Assembly: GCF_009807095.1 (NCBI RefSeq)
Contig: NZ_WUCC01000024.1
Coordinates: 1 to 35,596, forward strand
Length of the DNA: 35,596 nt
Reading direction: 5' to 3'
Source: Rathayibacter sp. VKM Ac-2754
GTDB taxonomy: Bacteria; Actinomycetota; Actinomycetes; Actinomycetales; Microbacteriaceae
Part shown: positions 7,588 to 15,162 of the stretch, piece after piece
How positions within the stretch are numbered: the first letter of the stretch is position 1
How the letters are laid out: the number at the start of each line of letters is the position of its first letter
Notes under the pieces: generated by a model
What the model was told of the DNA's origin: nothing
The model's database searches: none
The model's input: only the letters and a program-made list of their open reading frames with translations
Program-made: the position numbers and the translations under genes

Positions 7588-9189
7588 CTAGCTCCCGTTC
7601 TCGTTGCTGCCGGTTGCGTCATTAGTGGCCGACTTCACGGCCTCCGCGGCGTGCTTCGCGCCTTCGGCCGCCTTCGTCGCGACCGCGATACCGGCGCCGA
7701 TCGGGCCGGCCGCTGCCGCTGCGCCGCCTGCTGCCGCGCCGCCCGCTGCCGCGCCGCCGCCTGCTGCCGCGCCGCCGCCCGCTGCGGCACCTGCACCCGC
7801 GCCGGCTCCGCTCGTCGCGGCTGACCCGGACGGGTCCGCTGCCGGCGATGACGCAGGAGAGCCGGGAGAGGCCTTGCTGCCGGTCGGGCCGTCCGTAGAC
7901 GAGCTGCTGCCGCCTCCGCCGCCTCCGCCGCCGCCGTTGTTGCTGGCGCGGATCGCACCCGTCGCGATGTCGCCCGCGCCGCTGATTGCTGCTGCACCGA
8001 GGAGCAGGCCCGCGCTTCCGCCGCCGCCGACCGAGGAAACGGCCGGGACGAGGAAGCGCATCAGCGCGGGCAGGGCCACGAGAGCGATGAGCATCAGAGC
8101 GAGGCCGGTCATGATCTGGAAGAGCCCGGTGCCGTCCGACTTGAAAAGGTCGGTGCCGGTCATCCGGAACGCGATCGCGTAGACGATCGCCGCCGCCGGC
8201 TTGTAGAGGATGAAGGCGATGGTCCAGGCCATCGCCTTCTTGAACCACTGCCGCCCGATTTCGGTGTTCGTGAAGGACGCGGCGACGGGGAAGATGCCGG
8301 CGAGGACGACGAGCATCGCGCCGCGGAAGACCATCAGCGCGATCTGGACGTAGGTCATCACTACCGCGAGCATTCCCAGGAAGAACAGCCCGATCAGACC
8401 CACAGGCGAGGTCAGAGTGAGGCCGATCATTGCCGAGACGTTTGTGCCGAAGCAGTTCGATTCACCGTTGGTGATGCTGCAATCGGTGGAGTTTTGGAGA
8501 ATCCACACCGAGAACGCATCGCCCGCCTGAGTGGCGAGACGAATAACGACGAGGCCGGCTCCGGCGACAGCGATCAGAGTCAGGACCGAGCCCATCAGCT
8601 CCTTCAACGGAGCCGCGCGCTGCGTCCAGACCATTCGGCCGGCCGCGACGAGCACGGAGAGGACAGCAAGGCCTCCGGTGTACCACTGCAACTGACCCTG
8701 CACCCAGCCGACGACCGAGGAGGACTCGTTCAGGTGCATCGCCAGGGGCAGGAACCCGGTCACGAGCGCGGAGGCGGAGGAGAGCAGCAGGACGGCGAAG
8801 ATGATGACGCCGACGCGGCCGAAGTGAGCCTCCCCATCGCCGTGACGGCGGCGAGAGGCCATCATCACTCCGGCGAAGATCAGCGACATGATCGCGAGGC
8901 CGGCGGACACCCACGTGACGTAGCCGAGGATCGTCTCGAACGCCTCCGGCAGCGGCGGGGTGCCGCCGCCGTTTACTCCGCCTCCACGGTCCACGACCGT
9001 CACAGGGGACGGGACTTCCACCCAGAGGGTGCCGAGGGAGGCGATCGCCTTGCCGTAGCCCTCGAAGATGTTGTTGACGAACTCCTGCAAAGCGTCGTTT
9101 GTCGCCTGCGAGACGACCTGACCGACGCCATCGCCAACTACGCAAAAGACATCGAACGGGAGGCAGGGCTCACCCTCGGGAGGGGCCAT
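7588..9189 (-). CDS. TrbL/VirB6-type polytopic channel protein
   Basis: A 533-residue membrane protein with about seven hydrophobic segments between residues 85 and 395. An extracytoplasmic loop carries two cysteines (TDCSITNGESNCF). The last 130 residues are very low in complexity (poly-Gly, Gly/Ala/Ser), ending in a helical Ala/Lys segment. This pattern fits TrbL/VirB6 proteins, which form the inner-membrane channel of conjugation systems and often have such tails. The start ATG at 9189-9187 overlaps the preceding stop by one base (TAATG). The repetitive Gly/Ala coding region makes this stretch prone to length change. Confidence 0.85.
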   Translation of the reverse strand: MAPPEGEPCLPFDVFCVVGDGVGQVVSQATNDALQEFVNNIFEGYGKAIASLGTLWVEVPSPVTVVDRGGGVNGGGTPPLPEAFETILGYVTWVSAGLAIMSLIFAGVMMASRRRHGDGEAHFGRVGVIIFAVLLLSSASALVTGFLPLAMHLNESSSVVGWVQGQLQWYTGGLAVLSVLVAAGRMVWTQRAAPLKELMGSVLTLIAVAGAGLVVIRLATQAGDAFSVWILQNSTDCSITNGESNCFGTNVSAMIGLTLTSPVGLIGLFFLGMLAVVMTYVQIALMVFRGAMLVVLAGIFPVAASFTNTEIGRQWFKKAMAWTIAFILYKPAAAIVYAIAFRMTGTDLFKSDGTGLFQIMTGLALMLIALVALPALMRFLVPAVSSVGGGGSAGLLLGAAAISGAGDIATGAIRASNNGGGGGGGGGSSSSTDGPTGSKASPGSPASSPAADPSGSAATSGAGAGAGAAAGGGAAAGGGAAAGGAAAGGAAAAAGPIGAGIAVATKAAEGAKHAAEAVKSATNDATGSNENGS

Positions 9190-9923
9190 TAGACACCTGC
9201 CCAGGGGGTGTAGCCGCCGAGAGATTGCAGCTGAGTAGTCGAGAAACGCTGCTGTCCGTTATCGGTAAGTTCCATTTTCCAATCGCCTTCAACCCAGGTC
9301 ATCGCCATGGGGTAACTGACCAGGCCTTCGCCCGCGGTGGAGGTGACCCGCCAAGCCAGATCGATCACGGCGTTGTCGGCCGTGTAGGACGTGATGTTGT
9401 AGCCGACGAGCTGAAGACGGCTAGATGAAACGGGCCGGTTGGGGTCCGCGCTCGCAATGGCGATGTCACGACCGGGGCCAGGCGCAACCAGCTCGGTCAC
9501 GCGCGCGGCGGTCTGTGCATCAGACGACATGGCCACGTAACTGACGGCGGAGAACAGGGCGCCGGCCGCTGTGTGCGCAAAGCACGTGCGGAAGCCGTCG
9601 TCATCAACCACGCCCGGGCCGACGAGGGGCGACTCGGGCACTGCGACGGTCCCAGTGATGTTCCACTCTGCTTCCGGAGGAGAAGTCAGGGTGTTGGTCT
9701 CCTCGTATCCGGGGAGGTCGCAAACGCTTGCCGCGTCAGCGTCGATGTTCGGGGTGGAGCTGGTGGTAGGCGTCGCGGTGGCGGCGGGTGTGTTCTGCCC
9801 GCCGCCACCGCCCAGGGACGTGACGGCGAGGAGGATCGCTGCCAGGACGAGGGCTCCGAAGATGATGGCTCCGAAGATGAATCCTCGACTGGTGAACGGG
9901 TTGCGAGACTCCGTGTCGCTCAT
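9189..9923 (-). CDS. VirB8-like bitopic transfer protein
   Basis: A 244-residue protein. It has a short cytoplasmic N-terminus, one membrane helix at about residues 14-36, a Gly/Thr/Ser-rich linker (about 38-60) and an extracytoplasmic domain of about 180 residues. That domain holds two cysteines, a helical first half and a strand-rich second half reading DLAWRVTST, MAMTWVEGDWKMELTDNGQ. Topology, size and the strand pattern resemble the NTF2-like VirB8/TcpC domain of T4SS assembly factors. The call rests on topology and position between the pilin-like and TrbL-like genes, not on a diagnostic motif. A structure prediction showing an NTF2 fold would settle it. Confidence 0.65.
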   Translation of the reverse strand: MSDTESRNPFTSRGFIFGAIIFGALVLAAILLAVTSLGGGGGQNTPAATATPTTSSTPNIDADAASVCDLPGYEETNTLTSPPEAEWNITGTVAVPESPLVGPGVVDDDGFRTCFAHTAAGALFSAVSYVAMSSDAQTAARVTELVAPGPGRDIAIASADPNRPVSSSRLQLVGYNITSYTADNAVIDLAWRVTSTAGEGLVSYPMAMTWVEGDWKMELTDNGQQRFSTTQLQSLGGYTPWAGV

Positions 9924-9968
9924 GACGTCATGCCTTTCGTTGGTGGTGCCGGTCGGTTTCCCCGGACG

Positions 9969-10274
9969 CTACGCGCCCATCAGGAACCCGACGATCGTGA
10001 ACGCGGCGGACACGATGATCACGCCGACGAGGAGTCGTCCGAGCCAGCCGCCGATTTCTCCGCCTTCGCCGCGGCGGGCGGAGACGGTCATGGTGACGCC
10101 GAGGATGATCAGGCCCACGACGGCGACGCCGAGGCCGACCCACTTGGCCCAGCCCATGACGACCGTGAACGACTCGAATCCGGGGGGCATGCCGCCGGGG
10201 CCCGGGTCGGGGACGACGGCGCCGAGGCTGCCGGCGGCCGAGATGAATTCGGTTGCTGCGAGGAGTGCAGACAT
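9969..10274 (-). CDS. VirB2/pilin-like small membrane protein
   Basis: A 101-residue protein starting at ATG 10274-10272. A longer in-frame extension reaches into the upstream gene and looks spurious. The N-terminal 35 residues are Ala/Gly/Pro-rich, and two membrane helices lie at about residues 43-62 and 78-98, separated by a short charged loop (SARRGEGGEIGGW). The two-helix layout and the place in the operon match VirB2/TrbC-type subunits of Gram-positive systems. No long N-terminal leader is evident. The stop TAG is at 9971-9969. The next gene follows after 45 bases. Confidence 0.68.
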   Translation of the reverse strand: MSALLAATEFISAAGSLGAVVPDPGPGGMPPGFESFTVVMGWAKWVGLGVAVVGLIILGVTMTVSARRGEGGEIGGWLGRLLVGVIIVSAAFTIVGFLMGA

Positions 10275-10344
10275 GGTGTGCTCCGTTTCGTGTTGGTGGT
10301 GCGGGGTGTTCGGTGCCGCCGGTTGGGGCGCCGAAGAGGACCGG

Positions 10345-11514
10345 TTATCCGGTGATGAGGGGGCCGTCCGCGTAGGCGACGTCGAAGTGCAGGTGGTTCG
10401 GGGTGTCCCCGAACTGCGTGATGTGCTGATACGTGGTCGAGCGGCACTGAATCTGGCCGGCGCGCGAGCCCATCGGCACCTGCGGGTCCAGGACGGTGAG
10501 GAGCTGGAGAGCGTTCGCATCGCAGCCCGTCGTGGCGGTGCCGGCGAAGGAGTAGAAGTCGACCGCGTGGCCGCCGCCGTCCATCCAGTGCGAGGACCCG
10601 GTGCCGGCGCCCAGGAGTGAGCCGGTGCACTGGCGGTTGAGGTCGGAGACGCCGACCTTCCCGAACGTGTTCAGCGCAATCGTGATGATCTGGAGAATGC
10701 GCACATCGATCGCGCAGTTCTCCTTGGCGGTTCCCGCGGCCATGTCGCGAATCTGCTGCGCGTACCGATCCTCGAGAAGTGTCAGGTTCCCGGCGTCCAT
10801 CGCGGCAACGAGGTTCGCGGCGAGGGCCTGTGCATCCCCCGAGACAGCGACGCACCCACCGACCGGCGCTGCCGTCGCGGGCGGTGTGCCCACGGGCGTC
10901 GACGGGAGGCCGACCGGCGCCGTCGACGTCGGGGCGCTCGTGGCGCCGCCGAGGCTGGTCAGGTAAGCCATGATCGCCACGGCGTCGGAGCGGTACTTCG
11001 TGTAGTGGTTCGGGTCGGCGTTGCGCTGCACCTTGTTGATCGCGATGGAGGGCTCCATCGCCTGCCACCCCTCAACCTTCACGAGGCGGTCGTAGAAGAA
11101 GCCAGCCGACGTCGTAGGGTCCATGCGCTGCTCGACGGTGCCCCAGCTCGACTGCTGCTGGAAGAGACCGATGGAGTCAGCGACCGATCCGTCCGGGTTG
11201 ATCGCGCCGTCTCCGTAGCTGATGTTCACCAAGGAGGACTCCCCGATCGCGGTCTGCACGCCGAGGGTCTGCCCGTCAGCGCCGAGCCCCTTCGCCGCTC
11301 CCGCGTTCACGATCAGTGCAGCGTTCACGAGCTGGTCGTGCCCGTAAGCGCCGACCTTCGCATCCGCCGGGATCGCCGCGACGTTCACCGGTCCCCCGCC
11401 CGGCAGGCATGCCGCCGCGGCGGCGCCGCCGAAGAACAGCACCCACAGCAGCAGCGCGATCGCTACGACGGGCACCATGACTGCCGCCAGCACCCCCAGT
11501 CCCCCCTTCTCCAC
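10345..11514 (-). CDS. Membrane-anchored cell-wall hydrolase (lysozyme-like plus M15-like domains)
   Basis: A 389-residue protein with an N-terminal membrane helix (about residues 8-30). A lytic-transglycosylase-like domain follows at about 50-195, with the likely catalytic Glu92 in AIGESSLVNISYGDG and the SIGLFQQQSSWGT segment. The C-terminal domain carries SHWMDGGGHAVDF and NHLHFDV (His374 and His376), resembling the zinc-binding pattern of M15/VanY-type peptidases. It is the VirB1-like enzyme of the system and would open peptidoglycan for the channel, cutting both glycan and peptide. The GTG start at 11514-11512 lies 3 bases after the lipoprotein stop. The peptidase subfamily is uncertain; the lysozyme-like fold is more secure. 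Confidence 0.82.
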   Translation of the reverse strand: MEKGGLGVLAAVMVPVVAIALLLWVLFFGGAAAAACLPGGGPVNVAAIPADAKVGAYGHDQLVNAALIVNAGAAKGLGADGQTLGVQTAIGESSLVNISYGDGAINPDGSVADSIGLFQQQSSWGTVEQRMDPTTSAGFFYDRLVKVEGWQAMEPSIAINKVQRNADPNHYTKYRSDAVAIMAYLTSLGGATSAPTSTAPVGLPSTPVGTPPATAAPVGGCVAVSGDAQALAANLVAAMDAGNLTLLEDRYAQQIRDMAAGTAKENCAIDVRILQIITIALNTFGKVGVSDLNRQCTGSLLGAGTGSSHWMDGGGHAVDFYSFAGTATTGCDANALQLLTVLDPQVPMGSRAGQIQCRSTTYQHITQFGDTPNHLHFDVAYADGPLITG

Positions 11515-11517
11515 GCG

Positions 11518-12048
11518 CTACTCCGAAGCCAGAGGGGTGATCTGCTCAACAGCCCACGGGGCCGTCTCGACGGTGCGGTGGACGTACACCGAGTACTCCC
11601 CCGCATCGGTGGGCACGAGGATGCGCATCGTGAAGGCGCCGTCACCGTCGCGCACGGTGACGGGGCCGGTGAGGGTCGTGCAGGGCACGTTCGCGGGGTC
11701 GACCGTCTCGTAGGCGACGGCCGCCTGCTGGCTCAGGAACGGGTACAACTCAGCGATCCACGTGTCGTAGTCCAGCGTCGGCCGGCAGAACGCCGTCACC
11801 GCGCTCGTCGCGAGGCTGACCGTCTCGGCCTCAGCCGAGGCGTCCTCAGTGATTTCCGCATCGCTCGGCACAGCTTCGGTCGGAGCTGCGCTCGGCGTCG
11901 CGGGCGCTGAGGTAGCCACGGACGAAGGCGCCGCGGTCGGAGAGCTGGTGCTTGTCGGTGCAGGTTCCGTGCTCAGGGAGCACCCGGTCAGCCCGCACAT
12001 TGCCAGCGCTACTGCGCCTGCAATCGGCATCAGTCTCGTTCCGCTCAC
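11518..12048 (-). CDS. Lipoprotein, first gene of the transfer operon
   Basis: A 176-residue predicted lipoprotein. I place the start at GTG 12048-12046, which has AGGGGA six bases upstream. An ATG at 12078 would give 10 extra residues with no ribosome site. The signal peptide runs to a lipobox Leu-Thr-Gly-Cys at residues 20-23. A Ser/Thr/Pro/Ala-rich linker follows to about residue 75, then a compact domain with cysteines (TAFCRPTLDYD, VPCTTLTGPV) and a strand-rich end. It would sit on the outer face of the membrane. It may be a VirB7-like or NTF2-like assembly factor, but no family is recognised. Confidence 0.75.
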   Translation of the reverse strand: MSGTRLMPIAGAVALAMCGLTGCSLSTEPAPTSTSSPTAAPSSVATSAPATPSAAPTEAVPSDAEITEDASAEAETVSLATSAVTAFCRPTLDYDTWIAELYPFLSQQAAVAYETVDPANVPCTTLTGPVTVRDGDGAFTMRILVPTDAGEYSVYVHRTVETAPWAVEQITPLASE

Positions 12049-12204
12049 GCTGTTTCCCCTCGTCTGGACGAGGTTCACTCGCCACGACGAGCCTAACTAC
12101 TTTTTGAGCCCACCACCACGTTTGATGTGTGAACCACCAAGAAATAAGTTACGGTGCCCATAACCCCGCGAGGGATTTGTTGCTCAGTGCGCCATGATTG
12201 ATGC
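12049..12204. promoter_or_regulatory. Divergent promoter region of the transfer operon and the first winged-helix gene
   Basis: A 156-bp gap, clearly more AT-rich than its neighbours, between the head of the minus-strand transfer operon and the plus-strand regulator at 12205. It must hold the promoter of the long transfer transcript. CCACCA and GGTG-type half-sites recur around 12108-12150. The plus-strand gene has no ribosome site. CATGAT at 12190-12195 is a possible -10 for a leaderless message. These elements are tentative. Confidence 0.5.
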
Positions 12205-12558
12205 ATGCCCGACCCCTCGCCCATCCCGATACCCGACGAGGTGAAAGTGGCGATACGTGTCATTGGGGACGAGATCAACCACCGCATCCTGTGGTTCTTG
12301 CTTCACCTCGATCAGCCCGAGCGCGGCTCCTACTTCGGCCCGATTCGCAAGCAGGTGCCGGAGAAGACGGCAGAGACCGTGCGCCGTCACCTTGTGCAGC
12401 TCGAAGACGCCGGAGCGGTCATCGTTGACACTCCCGTCGCTGATCGGCCGGGACGGACCGTGCTGTACCGCGCAGACAAGGCCTTCATTAAGGCGCTGTT
12501 CGCGCAGAGCGAGGCCAACATGTTCGCTGACGCCCCCCGGCCGGAGGTCGGCCTCTAG
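12205..12558 (+). CDS. Winged-helix (ArsR-like) transcriptional regulator
   Basis: A 117-residue DNA-binding protein. Residues 10-90 read as a winged helix: IRVIGDEINHRILWFLL as the first helix, then the recognition-helix region PEKTAETVRRHLVQLEDAGAVIVD and a wing with RPGRTVLYRAD. This is the layout of ArsR-like repressors. No metal-binding cysteine pair is present, so metal sensing is unlikely. It is the divergent neighbour of the transfer operon and a natural candidate for its regulator. It converges on the next gene; the two stop codons overlap in CTAG. Confidence 0.8.
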   Translation: MPDPSPIPIPDEVKVAIRVIGDEINHRILWFLLHLDQPERGSYFGPIRKQVPEKTAETVRRHLVQLEDAGAVIVDTPVADRPGRTVLYRADKAFIKALFAQSEANMFADAPRPEVGL

Positions 12559-12893
12559 GCGCACAGCTCCTCGCGGAGAAGGTCTGCGCACGCGGCAGTC
12601 CAGGTCGCGTGCAGCTCGGCGCGATTGACCTCGTAGGTGTGCGCGCGCCCCGAGTTCTCGTGGACGTCGACCAGGCCCAGCTCCTTGAACACCCGAAGCG
12701 GTGGTCGGATCGAGGTCGGTGGAAGCGCCGTCAGTTCGGCAAGCTCATCGCACGTCGCCGGGCCGTGAGTGACCAGCGCGCGGATGACCAGCCAGCGGCG
12801 CTCGTTGAAAACGGCCACCGTCCGGCGCGTGTCCCCCACGCCCGGCTCGATGACGCCGACTGCCTGATCCCCTGAGTTGTTCCCCGTACTCAT
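12555..12893 (-). CDS. Winged-helix transcriptional regulator
   Basis: A 112-residue winged-helix protein: VFNERRWLVIRALVTHG, CDELAELTALPPTSIRPPLRVFKELGLVDVHENSGRAHTYEVN, then a C-terminal helix with two cysteines. It belongs to the same broad fold as the convergent neighbour at 12205 but the two are not obvious copies. The start ATG is at 12893-12891, directly beside the inverted repeat GAGGTA-CAC-TACCTC, which suggests autoregulation. The promoter is divergent to that of the HTH gene at 13001, so this protein may control that cassette. Confidence 0.8.
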   Translation of the reverse strand: MSTGNNSGDQAVGVIEPGVGDTRRTVAVFNERRWLVIRALVTHGPATCDELAELTALPPTSIRPPLRVFKELGLVDVHENSGRAHTYEVNRAELHATWTAACADLLREELCA

Positions 12894-12894
12894 A

Positions 12895-13008
12895 GAGGTA
12901 CACTACCTCGACAAGTAGCAGCCTGCTACCCATCCAGGGGGCGTCCAGCGCTCGTAGAGCAGACATTCATCCTCAGAAACGCAGGTGCTAGCCTACCTGG
13001 ATGGGTAG
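12895..13008. promoter_or_regulatory. Divergent operator region with nested inverted repeats
   Basis: Three inverted repeats lie in about 110 bp. First, GAGGTA-CAC-TACCTC at 12895-12909. Second, GTAGCAG-C-CTGCTAC at 12915-12929. Third, a perfect 13-bp pair, CTACCCATCCAGG at 12926-12938 and its complement at 12996-13008, whose right arm contains the ATG (13001) of the HTH gene. A plausible -10, TAGCCT at 12989-12994, would give a leaderless transcript. The spaced arms suggest repressor looping across the promoter. Confidence 0.7.
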
Positions 13009-13669
13009 TCGAGCGCAGGTCGGACCGTCGTATTTCTCTCTACAGATCGTGGAGGCCATACGACAGCTCCTCCCGCGCAGCGGCATGACAACCACCGAAC
13101 TGATCGAGAAATCGAAGTTCTCGCCCAACTACTACTACGTGCGAATGCGCGCCGACGCGCCGTTCGACGCCGACGACATCGAGCAGATCGCCACCGCCCT
13201 CGATATGACTGTCGCTGAATTCGTCACTCTCGCAGCAAGCACACTCGTCACAGAGCAGAAAGCGCAGCGACGGATCGCCACCGTCGACAAGTCCGAGCTG
13301 GCCCGGCGACTGACGTTCCTCTCGAATGGCCTTTCCGCGGACGCCGTAATGGAGTTGGCCGGCCCTGACGCTTCCTTCGACGTGCTCGACTGGCAGCGGA
13401 TGGCGAATGGACGCGGCGATGGTCGCGAGTACTTCGATGTACTCACGACCCTTGCAACCATCTTTGACGTTGACCCCCGATACCTGTACCAAACCGGCGA
13501 TAGAGAGCTTGCCGAGCAGATCGAAGCGCAGAAGGACTTCGCCAGGGCGGTCGACGAAACCGGCGTGACCAGCATTGCAGCGCGCGCATTCGATGAGATT
13601 AGCCCCGCTGAGCTGCGCGCGTTGACCAAGACCATTCGGACGCTGCACCAAGAACGATCGAGGACCTGA
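13001..13669 (+). CDS. HTH (XRE-like) regulator with paired HTH segments
   Basis: A 222-residue regulator. An XRE-like HTH lies at about residues 10-72 (MTTTELIEKSKFSPNYYYVRM, then a DIEQIATALDMTVAEFVTLA segment). A second HTH-like unit sits at about 100-168, ending in FDVLTTLATIFDVDPRYLY. The C-terminal helix reads LRALTKTIRTLHQERSR. The start ATG at 13001 lies inside an operator arm and just after a -10-like TAGCCT, so the mRNA is probably leaderless. The stop overlaps the next start (TGATG). HTH proteins paired with ImmA-type proteases are repressors inactivated by proteolysis in ICEBs1-like elements; that role here is inferred. Codon use is less GC-biased than in the transfer genes. Confidence 0.82.
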   Translation: MGSRAQVGPSYFSLQIVEAIRQLLPRSGMTTTELIEKSKFSPNYYYVRMRADAPFDADDIEQIATALDMTVAEFVTLAASTLVTEQKAQRRIATVDKSELARRLTFLSNGLSADAVMELAGPDASFDVLDWQRMANGRGDGREYFDVLTTLATIFDVDPRYLYQTGDRELAEQIEAQKDFARAVDETGVTSIAARAFDEISPAELRALTKTIRTLHQERSRT

Positions 13670-14190
13670 TGCGGACCCATTCACTAGACGTAACGGAAAT
13701 TCGACGCCGCGCCGCCAAACTTCTTGACGACGCCGGTATGCAGAAGTGCGCCTCTTTGGATGATGTCGTGGCGATGACGACTGAGATTCACGGAAAGCCG
13801 ATCGACATCCAAGTGACTGACGATCCCACCTACCAATCGCTCAGCGCGGTATGGATCGACTTCCCCGAATTTGCCACGGTCATCGTTCGCGCGAAAGACC
13901 GGCCCGTTTTCCGCGTCAGGGGAATCGGGCACGAGCTCGGGCACATCCTGCACGGCCACACCGGATGCCACCTGACCGCGGCTGCTTTGACTCCCCAGGA
14001 GCAGGAAGCGTTCAACCGATTCACCCGCCAGGGTGCAATCGTTCGAGGGCGCGTGTCTGCCAGCCGGCTGAACCGCCACGCGCCCGACCCTGACTTCGTT
14101 CGCGCCGAAGTCGAGGCGGAGCAGACGGGCGTGCTCATCGTCCGCCACCTCCTCATCGCTTCACATCTCGCGGACAAGGCATTCGGTTAG
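13669..14190 (+). CDS. ImmA/IrrE-type zinc metallopeptidase
   Basis: A 173-residue soluble protein with the zinc protease motif HELGH (His88, Glu89, His92) followed by a nearby HGH, as in the ImmA/IrrE family (COG2856). A conserved Glu-rich helix near the C-terminus (FVRAEVEAEQTGVLIVRHLL) may supply the third ligand. ImmA in ICEBs1 and IrrE in Deinococcus cut a cognate HTH repressor. The cognate here would be the protein encoded just upstream, with which it shares a TGATG junction. The gene downstream starts after 9 bases, so the set forms one operon. The family is secure; the substrate is inferred. Confidence 0.88.
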   Translation: MRTHSLDVTEIRRRAAKLLDDAGMQKCASLDDVVAMTTEIHGKPIDIQVTDDPTYQSLSAVWIDFPEFATVIVRAKDRPVFRVRGIGHELGHILHGHTGCHLTAAALTPQEQEAFNRFTRQGAIVRGRVSASRLNRHAPDPDFVRAEVEAEQTGVLIVRHLLIASHLADKAFG

Positions 14191-14199
14191 ACACGCGCC

Positions 14200-15162
14200 T
14201 TGATTTCGACGCTCGCGCTGCTAGGGCTGATCGCCATCTTCTTGTGGAGGACTCCTCAACAATTCCGGTTCTGGCGGAAGAAGCGCATCGCCTTCACTGA
14301 GGCGCCGTACGCCTGGATCGCGTCAGGGATCGGCATCGTCGCACTCCTCACGCTGGGGATGGCCTACCCCGTTGACACCATCGACCGCGTTCTGAGCGGG
14401 TCGAACAATGTCTACGCCGTTCAGAATGCTCTCGCGGTGACGGCTTTCTGGTTCACGCGAAAGGCCTGCCTTCTGGCGACAGGCCACCACCGAGAAAAAC
14501 AGACCAGGCTGGCAATCACTGTCATCGTTCTGATGATCGCCTCAACGGTCTCGTTCTTTCTGATCACGGATCGAGCGAAGACGTCGCCGGAGTTCATTCA
14601 CGACCACATCGAGCAACTTCCTGCCATTCTCTGTGCCGGGCTGTATCTGAGCGCTGTTCTCGTCATCGCTCTGGACCTTTTGCGACTCTCCGCGCAGGAT
14701 GAGGCTGTCGGCCATCGATTCTTCGTCGTCGCCGCTGCGCTCATCGTGGCCGGCGCTCTCGATGAAATCGCGGCCTTGCTCTTTGGATACTTTGGTGCCG
14801 CGGAAATATCAGCCATGCTCCACGCGACATTCAGCTACCTCTTCTATCCCGGCATACTCTTCGTCATGTTCGGAATCGTGTATTTCTCTGTCAAGCGCAG
14901 AAGATGGGTCAGGGCCGCCGACCGAATGCTAGCCGACCTCCGTAGCCCTATCGAGCGTCTTCGCGGAACCATCTACGAACTCACAGAGGACGAGCTTGTC
15001 GAGGTCGATATCGCTACGACACTCTTCGAGTACGTGGTAACGCTTCGTGATGCGTTGAACGACCGGGCAATAGAACTCTCTGCACAAGAAGAAGAACAAT
15101 TAGCCGCAGCCGAGATTTGGCTTGAGTCACATCTGGGATCGATTATGGAGATTTCTCAATGA
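14200..15162 (+). CDS. Seven-helix membrane protein (DUF6545/MAB_1171c-like)
   Basis: A 320-residue integral membrane protein starting at TTG 14200. Seven hydrophobic segments lie at about residues 1-15, 34-53, 71-90, 102-120, 139-157, 173-198 and 207-229. A soluble helical tail of about 85 residues follows (RSPIERLRGTIYELTEDELVEV). Topology, tail and position right after an HTH/ImmA pair fit the actinobacterial MAB_1171c family, which is annotated as a putative transporter but has no shown function. The stop overlaps the hydrolase start (ATGA). The gene is visibly less GC-rich than the transfer genes, for example AAGAAGAAGAACAATTAG near its end, suggesting separate origin. A sensor or transporter role is speculation. 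Confidence 0.72.
   Translation: MISTLALLGLIAIFLWRTPQQFRFWRKKRIAFTEAPYAWIASGIGIVALLTLGMAYPVDTIDRVLSGSNNVYAVQNALAVTAFWFTRKACLLATGHHREKQTRLAITVIVLMIASTVSFFLITDRAKTSPEFIHDHIEQLPAILCAGLYLSAVLVIALDLLRLSAQDEAVGHRFFVVAAALIVAGALDEIAALLFGYFGAAEISAMLHATFSYLFYPGILFVMFGIVYFSVKRRRWVRAADRMLADLRSPIERLRGTIYELTEDELVEVDIATTLFEYVVTLRDALNDRAIELSAQEEEQLAAAEIWLESHLGSIMEISQ

Noticed and set aside
12093-12287. A 64-codon minus-strand frame upstream of the transfer operon
   Set aside because: It overlaps the start of the winged-helix gene antisense, has no ribosome site and no protein-like features.
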